From assembly GCF_000379825.1 (NCBI RefSeq), contig NZ_KB903813.1:633333-697332 (forward strand): DNA of 64,000 nt. The letters are read 5' to 3'. The stretch comes from Longispora albida DSM 44784 (GTDB taxonomy: Bacteria > Actinomycetota > Actinomycetes > Mycobacteriales > Micromonosporaceae). The notes under the pieces are model-generated. The model ran no database searches. It was not told the origin of the DNA and was given only the letters and a program-made list of their open reading frames with translations. Within the stretch, counting starts at the first letter, position 1. Each line of letters begins with the position of its first letter. Made by a program: the position numbers and the translations under genes. This document shows positions 1-7,702 of the stretch, in pieces.

Positions 1-1191
1 GCCGGTCACGCTCAGCGGCCCGGGGCGGATGTCCTCCGGCAGGAAACGGGCGGCGAGCACCAGCGCGCCTGCGGCGGCGACCAGGCCGATCATCCGGTGG
101 TCCGGCAGCCACAGCCACACCAGCCGCGCGACCACCACGACGAGCGGGCCGGTCGCGAAGGCGGGGAAGACCATGCGCTGGACGGGCGTCAGGCTCGCGG
201 CGAGCACCCCGATCAGCAGCAGCGCGCCGCAGCCCACGATGGCCGTGTCGTTGGGGATCGCGGCCACGATCGCCGTAGCCCCGGCCACCAGTGTCCACGG
301 CCCGGCCACGCTCACCGCCAGCCAGCGCAGCACGGAGTGGTCGCCCCGCAACGCCCGCCAGCCCGCCGCCAGGTTGATCGCCGCGCCGGCCGTGAACGCG
401 ACAGAGTATCCGGCCAGGCTCGCGTCCAGCACCACCGCGACCAGCACCGGCACCGGCTGGATCGCGATCAGGGCCGCGAACCTCGGCGCCTGAAGACCAA
501 GAATTTTCCCGTACCCGAGGGAGAACGCCGCCGTCACCGCCAGCACCCCGGCGGCGTACCCGGCACCGTCCACAGCCTGCACGCCAGCGAAGTCGACAAT
601 CCACGCCGCGTACCCGTCGAGCGCGACGAACAGCAGCCCGACAGCAGCCAGCGTCTCGGCCGTCGCGCCGAGCTGCTTACGTGCCAGCGGTACCGGCAGG
701 GCCAGCAGCAGCCCGGTCACGCCGGCGAGCAGCCCGGCCCGGCCGGCGACCCCGAACGACCGCCACGCCACGACCACGAACACGATCGCCGCGATGCCCA
801 GCAGCAACCCGCCGAGGCCGAGCAGCACGTTCTGCACGGACTTCGGCGAAGCGTCAGCCGTCTGCCGCACTGGTACGGGGTGCCCGGGGACCGTCGCAGC
901 TACTGGCGGAACCGCTGCCGCTCCGGGGACCGGTGGACGGCCGCCCTCCGCCCGCATCCGCTGCCGGAGCTGTTCGCCCAGGACGGTGTGCCGCTGCACG
1001 AGCCCGCCGCGCTCGGCCATCGCCACCGTCAGGTTCTTCTGGAGGTCGGCTGTCACCTGGTTGAGTACCTGTATCCGCCCCGCGATCCAGGTCAGCTCTG
1101 CGGCGAGCCGGTCGGCAGGCCGGCCGCAGCCGGGGCAGCCGGTGTCACTGCTGGCTGTGACGCCGCAGTACGGGCAGGGGTAGGCACTCAT
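1..1191 (-). CDS. Polytopic membrane protein with N-terminal zinc ribbon (partial, 3' end outside window)
   Basis: The reading frame starts at ATG 1191 (a second ATG lies at 1197) and stays open to the window edge, so at least 397 residues are present and the C-terminus is missing. The N-terminus MSAYPCPYCG followed by CPGCG forms a four-cysteine zinc ribbon of CPxCG type. A short helical region and a Pro/Ala/Val linker follow, then repeated 18-22 residue hydrophobic segments rich in Leu, Ala, Val and Gly from about residue 125 onward. This layout (zinc ribbon, coil, many TM helices) matches the actinobacterial SCO7613 C-terminal-domain membrane protein family, whose function is unknown. No clear Shine-Dalgarno sequence is seen. 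The family call is from architecture only. Confidence 0.7.
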   Translation of the reverse strand, partial: MSAYPCPYCGVTASSDTGCPGCGRPADRLAAELTWIAGRIQVLNQVTADLQKNLTVAMAERGGLVQRHTVLGEQLRQRMRAEGGRPPVPGAAAVPPVAATVPGHPVPVRQTADASPKSVQNVLLGLGGLLLGIAAIVFVVVAWRSFGVAGRAGLLAGVTGLLLALPVPLARKQLGATAETLAAVGLLFVALDGYAAWIVDFAGVQAVDGAGYAAGVLAVTAAFSLGYGKILGLQAPRFAALIAIQPVPVLVAVVLDASLAGYSVAFTAGAAINLAAGWRALRGDHSVLRWLAVSVAGPWTLVAGATAIVAAIPNDTAIVGCGALLLIGVLAASLTPVQRMVFPAFATGPLVVVVARLVWLWLPDHRMIGLVAAAGALVLAARFLPEDIRPGPLSVTG

Positions 1192-1314
1192 GCACATCAG
1201 GGTGAACCACGCGGGCCGTCACTGGTACCTGCTCAGGTACTCAACTCGGCCTGAGTACGTCCCAGCCTCACCGCAGGGACAGCGCGACCCCAGCCGATCA
1301 TGTAAAGCTCGGCC

Positions 1315-1785
1315 ATGACTCCGATCAGCCACGAGCCCCCCGGCTACGCCTGCCCGTTCTGCCGCCTAGTCGCCGGCGGCGGGGACCACATCGCCGACCA
1401 GCGCGACGTCGTCCGCCGGACCAGCGGAGCCCTGGCGTTCGTCTCGCCCCGCTGGTGGCCGAAGAACCACGGCCACGTCCTGGTCGTCTCGGCCGGGCAC
1501 CACGAGAACCTGTACGACCTGCCACCCGAGGCCGGGCACGCCGTCCACGACCTCGTGCGCGAGGTCGCTGTCGCGATCCGGGAGACGTACGGCTGCGACG
1601 GCGTTTCCACGCGGCAGCACAACGAGCCCGCCGGGTACCAGGACGTGTGGCACTACCACGTGCACGTGTTCCCCAGGTACGACGGAGACCTGCTCTACGG
1701 CACGAAGCCGCACCCGGAGTTCGTGCCGGCCGCCGACCGGCTGCCGTACGCCGAGCGGCTCCGCGCCTACTTCGAGGCTCTTTAG
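1315..1785 (+). CDS. HIT (histidine triad) family protein
   Basis: This 156-residue protein has the histidine-triad signature HYHVHVF (His113, His115, His117), which binds the alpha-phosphate of nucleotide substrates; the final His is the nucleophile in this family. An upstream CPFC pair (near residue 14) is common in actinobacterial HIT proteins and often contributes to metal binding. Family members are nucleoside-phosphoramidate or dinucleoside-polyphosphate hydrolases; the exact substrate cannot be told here. No Shine-Dalgarno sequence precedes ATG 1315. The stop codon TAG (1783-1785) lies inside the left terminus of a palindromic repeat that fills the gap to the convergent ugd gene. Confidence 0.85.
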   Translation: MTPISHEPPGYACPFCRLVAGGGDHIADQRDVVRRTSGALAFVSPRWWPKNHGHVLVVSAGHHENLYDLPPEAGHAVHDLVREVAVAIRETYGCDGVSTRQHNEPAGYQDVWHYHVHVFPRYDGDLLYGTKPHPEFVPAADRLPYAERLRAYFEAL

Positions 1786-1950
1786 AGGTCCTAACTTAAT
1801 GGCGGTGGTGCTGTGGCGAGGTCCAGGAGGCGGCCGGCAAGCAGAATTCCAGGGCGGATACCGGTGTTGTATCCGTCCTGGAATTCTGCGCGGTCCGGTC
1901 GTCTTCTGGGGCCGCCAGAGCGCCGCCAGTCATTGAGTTAGGACCTCTTA
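1783..1950. repeat. Palindromic element, copy A, with nested hairpin
   Basis: The ends read TAGAGGTCCTAACT and, on the other strand, TAAGAGGTCCTAACT. The matching arms run about 18 bp with one mismatch and continue as a weaker inverted repeat (GGCGGTGGTGCTGTGGCG against CTGGCGGCGCTCTGGCG). The element has no coding capacity. It fills the whole gap between convergent HIT and ugd genes and contributes both their stop codons (TAG at 1783, TAA at 1948-1950). An 87-bp relative lies at 7451-7538 in the opposite orientation. That copy lacks about 80 bp of the centre, including the hairpin at 1841-1889. It may act as a bidirectional terminator, but arm identity between two loci suggests mobility. Confidence 0.75.
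1841..1889 (-). repeat. AACACCG-loop hairpin, copy A
   Basis: On the minus strand this is a 21-bp stem (one wobble pair) closing on TAC-AACACCG-GTA. The apical heptaloop is identical to the loops in the repeats at 32551, 36832 and 46613. Flanking bases CCGGACCGCGC before the stem and GCTTGCC after it match copies B and C, while the stem sequence itself differs. It sits in the centre of palindromic element A. Confidence 0.75.
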
Positions 1951-3357
1951 GGGGCGGCCCATGCCCCGGTACTCCCACCCGGCCGCGCGCCACTGCGCCG
2001 CGTCGAGGCAGTTCTTCCCGTCGATGACCCGCTGGCCGGCCACCAGCTCGGCCAGTGCCGCCGGGTCGGCGTTGCGGAACTCGGCCCACTCGGTCAGCAC
2101 GCACACCAGGTCGGCACCGGTGACGGCCTCGTCGAGGCTCGCGGCGTACTCCGCGCCGGGCAGCGCGTGCCGCGCGTTGTCCATGCCCTGCGGGTCGTAG
2201 ATGGTGACCTTCGCGCCGGTCTTGGCGAGCATCCCGGCCACGGCCAGGGCCGGCGCGTCGCGGATGTCGTCGGTGTTCGGCTTGAACGTGGCACCGAGCA
2301 CGGCGATCTTCAGCCCGGTCAGTCCGGGGCCACCGGGGCCGGCCGGCCGGTCGAGCAGCTCGGCGGCCAGGTGCACCACCCGGGTACGCCGCCGCAGGTT
2401 GATCAGGTCGACCTCGTGCAGGAACCGCAGGGCCTCGCCGGCCCCCAGCTCCTGTGCCCGGGTCTGGAAGGCCCGGATGTCCTTCGGCAGGCACCCGCCG
2501 CCGAACCCGATGCCCGACTGGAGGAACCGGTTGCCGATCCGCGGGTCGTGCCCGATGGCCCGCGCGAGGTGCGTCACGTCGGCACCCGCCGCCTCACACA
2601 CCTCGGCCATCGCGTTGATGAAAGAGATCTTGGTCGCGAGGAAAGCGTTGGCGGCGACCTTGGCCAGCTCGGCCGTCGCGAAGTCGGTCGTGACGACCGG
2701 CACCTCACGGTCCTCGGTCGCCGCCAGGTCGAAGACGCCCTTGTGCGCGGCGTAGAGCAGGGCGTCGGCCCAGGCCGTCTTCACGCCCACGACGATCCGG
2801 TTCGGCCGGAGGACGTCCTCGACGGCGAACCCTTCCTGGAGGAACTCGGGGCTCCACGCCACCTCGACGCCGGAGTCGGCCGGCGCGTGCTTGGCGACCA
2901 GGTCCTCGACCCACTGCGCGGTACCGACCGGGACCGTCGACTTGCCGACGATCAGCGCCTTACGGTGCAGATGGGGCACGAGGCTCAGCACGGCGTTCTC
3001 GACGTAGGACAGGTCGGCGCCGGTGCTGCCCTCCCGCTGCGGCGTACCCACGCAGATGAAGTGCACGTCACCGAACTCGGCGGCCCGCTGGTAGTCGGTG
3101 GTGAAGGACAGCCGCCCGGCCGCCAGGTTCCGCCGGAGCAGCTCGTCGAGGCCCGGCTCGTGGATCGGCACGTCACCGTTGTTCAGCTTGGCGATCTTCG
3201 CGGCGTCGATGTCGACCCCGAGCACCTCGTACCCGAGATCGGCGTAGCAGGCCGCGTAGGTGATGCCCAGGTATCCGGTTCCGATGAAGGTCAGCCGTGG
3301 CCGGACGGCTCCCGAGGGCGCCGGGACACTCGGGCTGCTCAGGTACGGCACGGTCAC
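1948..3357 (-). CDS. ugd: UDP-glucose 6-dehydrogenase
   Basis: The enzyme oxidises UDP-glucose to UDP-glucuronate with two NAD+, in nucleotide-sugar supply for envelope polysaccharides. The N-terminus carries a Rossmann motif (GTGYLGITYAACYADLGY), followed by the central dimerisation region and the catalytic-cysteine loop GFGGGCLPKD. The C-terminal domain has the GATFKPNTDDIRDAPAL stretch typical of the family. Start GTG 3357 is chosen because GGAGAA lies six bases upstream; a longer frame to 3405 has no such site and adds an unconserved leader. This gives 469 residues, normal for the family. The stop TAA lies in the right terminus of palindromic element A. GDP-mannose dehydrogenase is a less likely alternative. 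Confidence 0.9.
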   Translation of the reverse strand: MTVPYLSSPSVPAPSGAVRPRLTFIGTGYLGITYAACYADLGYEVLGVDIDAAKIAKLNNGDVPIHEPGLDELLRRNLAAGRLSFTTDYQRAAEFGDVHFICVGTPQREGSTGADLSYVENAVLSLVPHLHRKALIVGKSTVPVGTAQWVEDLVAKHAPADSGVEVAWSPEFLQEGFAVEDVLRPNRIVVGVKTAWADALLYAAHKGVFDLAATEDREVPVVTTDFATAELAKVAANAFLATKISFINAMAEVCEAAGADVTHLARAIGHDPRIGNRFLQSGIGFGGGCLPKDIRAFQTRAQELGAGEALRFLHEVDLINLRRRTRVVHLAAELLDRPAGPGGPGLTGLKIAVLGATFKPNTDDIRDAPALAVAGMLAKTGAKVTIYDPQGMDNARHALPGAEYAASLDEAVTGADLVCVLTEWAEFRNADPAALAELVAGQRVIDGKNCLDAAQWRAAGWEYRGMGRP

Positions 3358-3574
3358 GCCTGCTTCTCCATTCCGCCCCCGGCCGCTACCGGCTTCGGGC
3401 ACCAAGGGATGAGGATAGTGGGTGAGAATGCCCGAGGCCCTAGCCGCGATGGTTACCCGCCAGTATCGTCACATACGATAGCCCCGATCTGAACGACCGT
3501 TCACCTGCGCGCCGCGCTCGTGGTCGAATGGTCGGCGACACTGACAGGTACGAGACCAGACGCGAGGAGTAGGC

Positions 3575-4723
3575 GTGTTCGACGTGTACCAGCTCCCGGA
3601 AGAGCACCTGGCCATCCGGGAAGCAGTCCGGGAAGTGTGCGCGGACAAGGTCGCGCCGCACGCCGCGGCTGCCGACGCCAACAGCGAGTTCCCCCAGGCC
3701 TCCTACGACGCGCTGCGGGCCAGCGACTTCCACGCTCCGCACGTGCCGGCCGAGTACGGCGGGGCCGGTGCCGACGCGCTGGCCACCGCGATCGTGATCG
3801 AGGAGGTGGCCAGGGTCTGCGCGTCCAGCTCGCTGATCCCGGCCGTCAACAAGCTCGGCAGCCTGCCGCTGCTGCTGGCCGGCTCGAAGGAGCTCCAGGC
3901 CAAGTACCTGGCCCCGGTCGCTTCCGGCGAGGCCATGTTCTCGTACTGCCTGTCGGAGCCCGAGGCTGGCAGCGACGCCGTGTCCATGAAGACCCGCGCG
4001 GTCCGTGACGGCGACCACTGGGTGCTCAACGGCGCGAAGCGCTGGATCACCAACGCCGGCGTCTCCGAGTACTACACCGTCTTCGCCGTCACCGACCCCG
4101 AGGCCCGTTCCAAGGGCATCTCCGCCTTCGTGGTGGAGAAGGGCGACGAGGGCGTGAGCTTCGGCGCTCCGGAGAAGAAGCTCGGCATCAAGGGTTCCCC
4201 GACCCGCGAGGTGTACTTCGACAATGTCCGCATCCCGGCCGACCGCATGATCGGTGCCGAGGGCACGGGCTTCGCGACCGCGATGAAGACGCTCGACCAC
4301 ACCCGGGTCACCATCGCGGCCCAGGCCGTCGGTATCGCGCAGGGCGCGCTCGACCACGCGACCGCGTACGTCAAGGAGCGCAAGCAGTTCGGCAAGGCGA
4401 TCGCCGAGTTCCAGGGCATCCAGTTCATGCTCGCCGACATGGCGATGAAGCTGGAGGCCGCCCGGCAGATCACCTACGTGGCAGCGGCCAAGTCGGAGCG
4501 CGGCGACGCCGACCTCACCTTTTTCGGTGCCGCGGCCAAGTGCTTCGCCTCGGACACCGCGATGGAGGTCACCACCGACGCGGTCCAGCTGCTCGGTGGC
4601 TACGGGTACACCGTGGACTTCCCGCTGGAGCGCATGATGCGCGACGCGAAGATCACCCAGATCTACGAAGGCACCAACCAGGTCCAGCGGATCGTCATGG
4701 CCCGCCAGGTCCTGAAGGGCTAG
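3575..4723 (+). CDS. Acyl-CoA dehydrogenase
   Basis: This 382-residue FAD enzyme introduces the alpha-beta double bond in acyl-CoA during beta-oxidation or branched amino-acid breakdown. Family landmarks are the FAD/substrate signature CLSEPEAGSDAVSMKTRA, the RWITNAG strand region, and the C-terminal QIYEGTNQVQRIVMARQVL with the catalytic Glu typical of short-chain/isovaleryl-type members. GTG 3575 follows GAGGAG with good spacing. A strong terminator begins 18 bases after the stop. The last 54 bp (4670-4723) occur again at 7630-7683 and 10082-10135, making this gene end look like an insertion target for the following modules. Chain-length specificity cannot be told. Confidence 0.92.
   Translation: MFDVYQLPEEHLAIREAVREVCADKVAPHAAAADANSEFPQASYDALRASDFHAPHVPAEYGGAGADALATAIVIEEVARVCASSSLIPAVNKLGSLPLLLAGSKELQAKYLAPVASGEAMFSYCLSEPEAGSDAVSMKTRAVRDGDHWVLNGAKRWITNAGVSEYYTVFAVTDPEARSKGISAFVVEKGDEGVSFGAPEKKLGIKGSPTREVYFDNVRIPADRMIGAEGTGFATAMKTLDHTRVTIAAQAVGIAQGALDHATAYVKERKQFGKAIAEFQGIQFMLADMAMKLEAARQITYVAAAKSERGDADLTFFGAAAKCFASDTAMEVTTDAVQLLGGYGYTVDFPLERMMRDAKITQIYEGTNQVQRIVMARQVLKG
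4670..4723 (+). repeat. acd 3'-end repeat, parental copy
   Basis: These last 54 bases of the acyl-CoA dehydrogenase gene encode GTNQVQRIVMARQVLKG plus stop. They form the parental copy of a direct repeat found twice downstream in the same orientation: about six differences at 7630 and one difference at 10082. Both downstream copies share C in GTCCTCAAG, where this copy has G. Confidence 0.85.
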
Positions 4724-4741
4724 TTCGCCGGGTGTGCAGTG

Positions 4742-4798
4742 AAGCGCCCGGATCAGCAAACGGCGACGTGCTCGTCGCAGTGCTGATCCGGGCGCTTT
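4742..4798 (+). terminator. Rho-independent terminator after acd
   Basis: A 17-bp perfect stem (left arm 4742-4758, right arm 4781-4797, core GCGCCCGGATCAGCA) encloses a smaller GCGACG/CGTCGC stem-loop. It is followed by a short T run. The arms begin and end with AA and TT, so it could also work on the opposite strand. Confidence 0.85.
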
Positions 4799-4814
4799 CG
4801 TGTTCTGTGGGTCT

Positions 4815-5057
4815 TTTCTGCCTGAAAATTTAATTTCAATAGAATTAGCAAATATAAGTGGTCTTTGCGGGGTAAATATAAATTTGGGTACTTAGAGGGC
4901 TATGGGCCCTGCGGCTCTGCCTGGTGGCTTTCCAGAAAAATGGAGTAAGGCGTCAATGAACCCAATAGCCTGTGATCGGAATTAGCGTGAGGTAACGGAT
5001 CACTGAGTCCATTTCATGCGAATTTTGCTCCGTACGGGGATGAGGGCGCCTACCGTG
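4815..5057. other. AT-rich intergenic segment upstream of the surface-protein module
   Basis: The 334 bases between the acd stop and the ATG at 5058 hold the acd terminator, then a segment far richer in A+T than its surroundings (about 4820-4890, with runs such as AATTTAATTTCAATAG and TAAATATAAATT). Several TATAAT-like hexamers occur, so it probably holds the promoter of the next gene, but no single site stands out. Composition unlike the neighbours supports recent acquisition of the module. Confidence 0.5.
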
Positions 5058-5121
5058 ATGACCACCGCCGGACTCCGGCCACTGACACGCCGCTGGGCTG
5101 CTGCTGGCCCTTGGCCTGGTC

Positions 5122-5529
5122 TTGCTCTGGATGCCGAAACTGGCGGGAGCGCAGCAGTATCGAACCTGGTACCGCGGGGTCGTGCATGGCGACTTCGCCC
5201 TCGCCGGCGGAACCGTCGGTGTGACCGGTGAGCCCGGCGACGCGAGCGGCACGGTGGAACTCCGGCTGCCAGAGGGCGCGATGGTCGTACGGGCATACCT
5301 GGAACTGGCCAGTGCCGGACAGCAGGACACGTTCCAGCTGACCAGCCCAGACGGCACCCAGGCCCCGCTGGAAGGTGCGGCGGAGCCGGTCCGCGACGTG
5401 ACGGAACAGGCCCGCCGAGGCGGCGCCGGGTCGTACCAGCTGGCCGGCCCGCCGCAGCCCGACGGCCGGCGGCTCTCCTGGGCGCTGCTGGCGGTGTACG
5501 AGCTGCCGGAGCTACCGGCGGGAGCGTGA
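5122..5529 (+). CDS. N-terminal part of frameshifted surface protein
   Basis: This frame encodes the end of a signal peptide ([18 protein letters not shown], read in-frame from upstream) and a beta-rich extracellular region ([20 protein letters not shown] onward) ending ...[11 protein letters not shown]. The only in-frame start is TTG 5122, inside the hydrophobic core. A natural start with basic n-region, MTTAGLRPLTRRW, lies at ATG 5058 in another frame, so a frameshift near 5097-5106 is likely. The TGA at 5527 is followed one base later by a GTG opening the next frame, whose first residues VIVASGSAG continue this domain. A two-base loss in a GCGCG run at about 5525 would explain it. Alternatives are translational coupling or sequencing error. 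Confidence 0.55.
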   Translation: MLWMPKLAGAQQYRTWYRGVVHGDFALAGGTVGVTGEPGDASGTVELRLPEGAMVVRAYLELASAGQQDTFQLTSPDGTQAPLEGAAEPVRDVTEQARRGGAGSYQLAGPPQPDGRRLSWALLAVYELPELPAGA

Positions 5530-5530
5530 A

Positions 5531-7453
5531 GTGATCGTCGCTTCCGGTTCGGCGGGCGCAGACTGCGCCTCGGTCACCCTGGATGGCCTGGATCGTCCGC
5601 TCCGGCCCAGGACAGCCTTCGCCGGGGTCTACGGCCCTCAGGAGGTCACTCTCGCTGCCGGTGAAGGAGACCAGCAGGCGCTGGCCGTGCTGAGCCAGAA
5701 CCAGCCGGTCGCCGACCTGAGCCAGGTGGTCCGGCCGGGCCAGTCCACGCTGGCCATCCGGGGCTGCCCTGCTGGCGGCAAGCCGTGGTCCAGCACCTTC
5801 GCCTTCTCCGCCGACCAGCCCGCCAGCACCGGGGCGAGGCTGGCTGCCCCGGCAGGCCGGCCAGAGGTCATGGCGCCGGGCAAGCCCAAATTCTTCATCA
5901 ACGAGGGTGTGCGGTCCCAGCTGGGCGGCAAGGCTGGCTGCCTGGTGATGACCGGCTCCGGTACCTCTCCCGACGGCTACACGGCCCGCAGCCAGGACTG
6001 CGATGAGGCGAACCAGCGGATGCTGTGGACCTACGACCCGGCGACCGGGTACATCCTCAACAAGGGGGTGCAGGCCGATCTGGGTGGGGCGGCCGGCTGC
6101 CTGACGTCATACGGCTCAGGTACCGACCCTGCGGGCTACACCGTGCGCAGCCGGGACTGCGGTGCCGCAGGCGACTCGCAGAAGTGGACCTACGATCCCG
6201 CCACGGGCCAGGTGATCAACAAGGGGGTTCGCGACCAGCTCGATGGCAAGGCCGGCTGTATGACCATGTACGGCGAGGGCGCGAACATCGGCGGGTACAC
6301 GGTCCGGATCCGGGACTGCGGGGACGATCCCCGGCAGCGCTGGGGCAAGGAGCTGTTCGGCGTCTCTTCCGTCCAGGTGACCAAGTCCAGCGACGCCCCG
6401 CCGTCCGGCGTCAAGCCGGGGCAGGCGATCGCCTACACGGTCACCGCGAGCAACGCCGGCGAAGCTCCGGGCTCGGTGACCGTGACGGACGACATGACCG
6501 GGCTGCTCGGCGGTGCCAGCTACAACAACGACGCCAAAGCTGAGCTGTGGACCGGAAACACGAGTGCCGGTGCAGCCGCCGCGCCCGCCTACACCCAGCC
6601 GAAACTCACCTGGACCGGCGAGCTCAAACCCGGCCAGCGGGTGGTGATCGGCTACACCGTGAGCGTGAGCCGGACCGCCACCGACGGGACGGCACTGACG
6701 AACACCGTCACCGCCCCGGGGACCAACTGTCCCGGCGGAGCCGCGTGCGCCACCACAACCAAGGTGACTCCGTCGCCTGCTCCCAGCCCTACTCCTAGCC
6801 CATCCCCGGGCCCGCCCGGCCCCGTAGGCCCCGCTGGCCCCGTAGGCCCCGCCGGCCCGGCTGGTCCTGCTGGCGCGGTTGGTCCTGTCGGCCCGGCTGG
6901 TGGGGTCGGCCCCGCTGGTCCCGCCGGCTCCGTTGGCCCTGCTGGCCCCGCTGGTTCTGTGGGTGCGGTTGGTCCTGCGGGCCCCGCCGGTGCTCCTGGC
7001 ACTTCTGGCGCTCCTGGCACGGCAGGCGCCCCCGGTGCCCCTGGCGCTGCTGGTGCTCCTGGTGCTCCTGGCGCTGCTGGCGCTCCCGGCGTCGTCGGCC
7101 CCGCTGGTGCCCCCGGTGCGGCTGGACCCGCCGGAGTTCCTGGCGCGGCTGGTCCCGCTGGTGTTCCCGGCGTCGCCGGAGTTCCTGGCGCCGCGGGTCC
7201 TGCCGGCCCTGCTGGTCCTGCCGGGCTTACTGGTCCTGCCGGGCCTGCTGTTCCTGTCGGTGTGGTCGCTCCCGCTGCTCCCGCCAGTCCGCCGGTCGCG
7301 TCCGTGATGCTGCCTGTGACGGGTTCCTCGTCGGCTCCGCTCGCTCAGGTCGGGGCGGGAACGTTGCTCCTGGGCGTGCTCCTGCTGTTCTGCGCTCGGA
7401 ATTCTGGCCCCGTCGGAGCCCACCGGAGGACTACGGGACGCCACCGCGCCTAG
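5531..7453 (+). CDS. Sortase-anchored collagen-like protein with lectin and DUF11 domains
   Basis: Continuation of the preceding frame; 640 residues. In order: rest of the beta domain (1-117); three ricin-type lectin repeats with GC(L/M), DCxxxxQ and W(T/G) signatures (about 118-276); a DUF11 domain (about 282-410, [20 protein letters not shown]); a Pro-rich linker; and about 150 residues of Gly-X-Y collagen-like sequence dominated by GPA, GPV and GAP (427-575). It ends with a cell-wall sorting signal, LPVTG (594-598), a hydrophobic helix and a basic tail. This suggests a rod-like stalk displaying carbohydrate-binding modules on the cell wall. No sortase is in the window. The stop TAG falls in the left end of palindromic element E. 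Function is inferred from architecture. Confidence 0.75.
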   Translation: MIVASGSAGADCASVTLDGLDRPLRPRTAFAGVYGPQEVTLAAGEGDQQALAVLSQNQPVADLSQVVRPGQSTLAIRGCPAGGKPWSSTFAFSADQPASTGARLAAPAGRPEVMAPGKPKFFINEGVRSQLGGKAGCLVMTGSGTSPDGYTARSQDCDEANQRMLWTYDPATGYILNKGVQADLGGAAGCLTSYGSGTDPAGYTVRSRDCGAAGDSQKWTYDPATGQVINKGVRDQLDGKAGCMTMYGEGANIGGYTVRIRDCGDDPRQRWGKELFGVSSVQVTKSSDAPPSGVKPGQAIAYTVTASNAGEAPGSVTVTDDMTGLLGGASYNNDAKAELWTGNTSAGAAAAPAYTQPKLTWTGELKPGQRVVIGYTVSVSRTATDGTALTNTVTAPGTNCPGGAACATTTKVTPSPAPSPTPSPSPGPPGPVGPAGPVGPAGPAGPAGAVGPVGPAGGVGPAGPAGSVGPAGPAGSVGAVGPAGPAGAPGTSGAPGTAGAPGAPGAAGAPGAPGAAGAPGVVGPAGAPGAAGPAGVPGAAGPAGVPGVAGVPGAAGPAGPAGPAGLTGPAGPAVPVGVVAPAAPASPPVASVMLPVTGSSSAPLAQVGAGTLLLGVLLLFCARNSGPVGAHRRTTGRHRA

Positions 7454-7538
7454 AGGTCCTAACTCCATGACTGGCGGCGCTCGGCCGTCTCCTGGACCTC
7501 GCCATAGCACCACCGCCATGAAGTTAGGACCTCTTAGC
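7451..7538. repeat. Palindromic element, copy E
   Basis: Left end TAGAGGTCCTAACT (its TAG is the stop of the collagen-like gene), right end AGTTAGGACCTCTTA. The arms continue as an imperfect inverted repeat. Read on the minus strand it matches the outer arms of copy A (1783-1950), including ATGGCGGTGGTGCT and GGCGAGGTCCAGGAG, but lacks copy A's central hairpin. Confidence 0.75.
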
Positions 7539-7556
7539 CTCACACAAACGGGCATG

Positions 7557-7591
7557 GGGAGGGCACCGACAACCTCGGCGCCCTCCCTTTG
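7557..7591 (+). terminator. Terminator after collagen-like protein
   Basis: Stem GGGAGGGC-CCGA / TCGG-GCCCTCCC with one unpaired base per arm and a CAACC loop, followed by TTT. It lies just after palindromic element E. Confidence 0.7.
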
Positions 7592-7619
7592 CGTTCCCGA
7601 ACGAAACAGCACGGCACCC

Positions 7620-7683
7620 GATCTACCAGGGCACGAACCAGGTCCAGCGGATCGTCATGACCCGTCACGTCCTCAAGGGCCAG
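7620..7683 (+). repeat. acd 3'-end repeat, second copy (diverged)
   Basis: From GATCTACCAGG through CAAGGGCCAG this copies the acd tail with about six substitutions over 54 bases. It still reads IYQGTNQVQRIVMTRHVLKG in frame, but the catalytic Glu codon is Gln and the stop TAG is CAG. It lies between the collagen-like gene and the convergent metalloprotease gene and has no start of its own. It is best read as an old att-like scar or gene remnant. Confidence 0.8.
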
Positions 7684-7702
7684 ACGTGGCAAGTTTTGCC
7701 AG

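Noticed and set aside
6805-7260. Short tandem DNA repeats resembling a repeat array
   Set aside because: They are codons for the Gly-X-Y collagen-like region, in frame without spacers; not a CRISPR.
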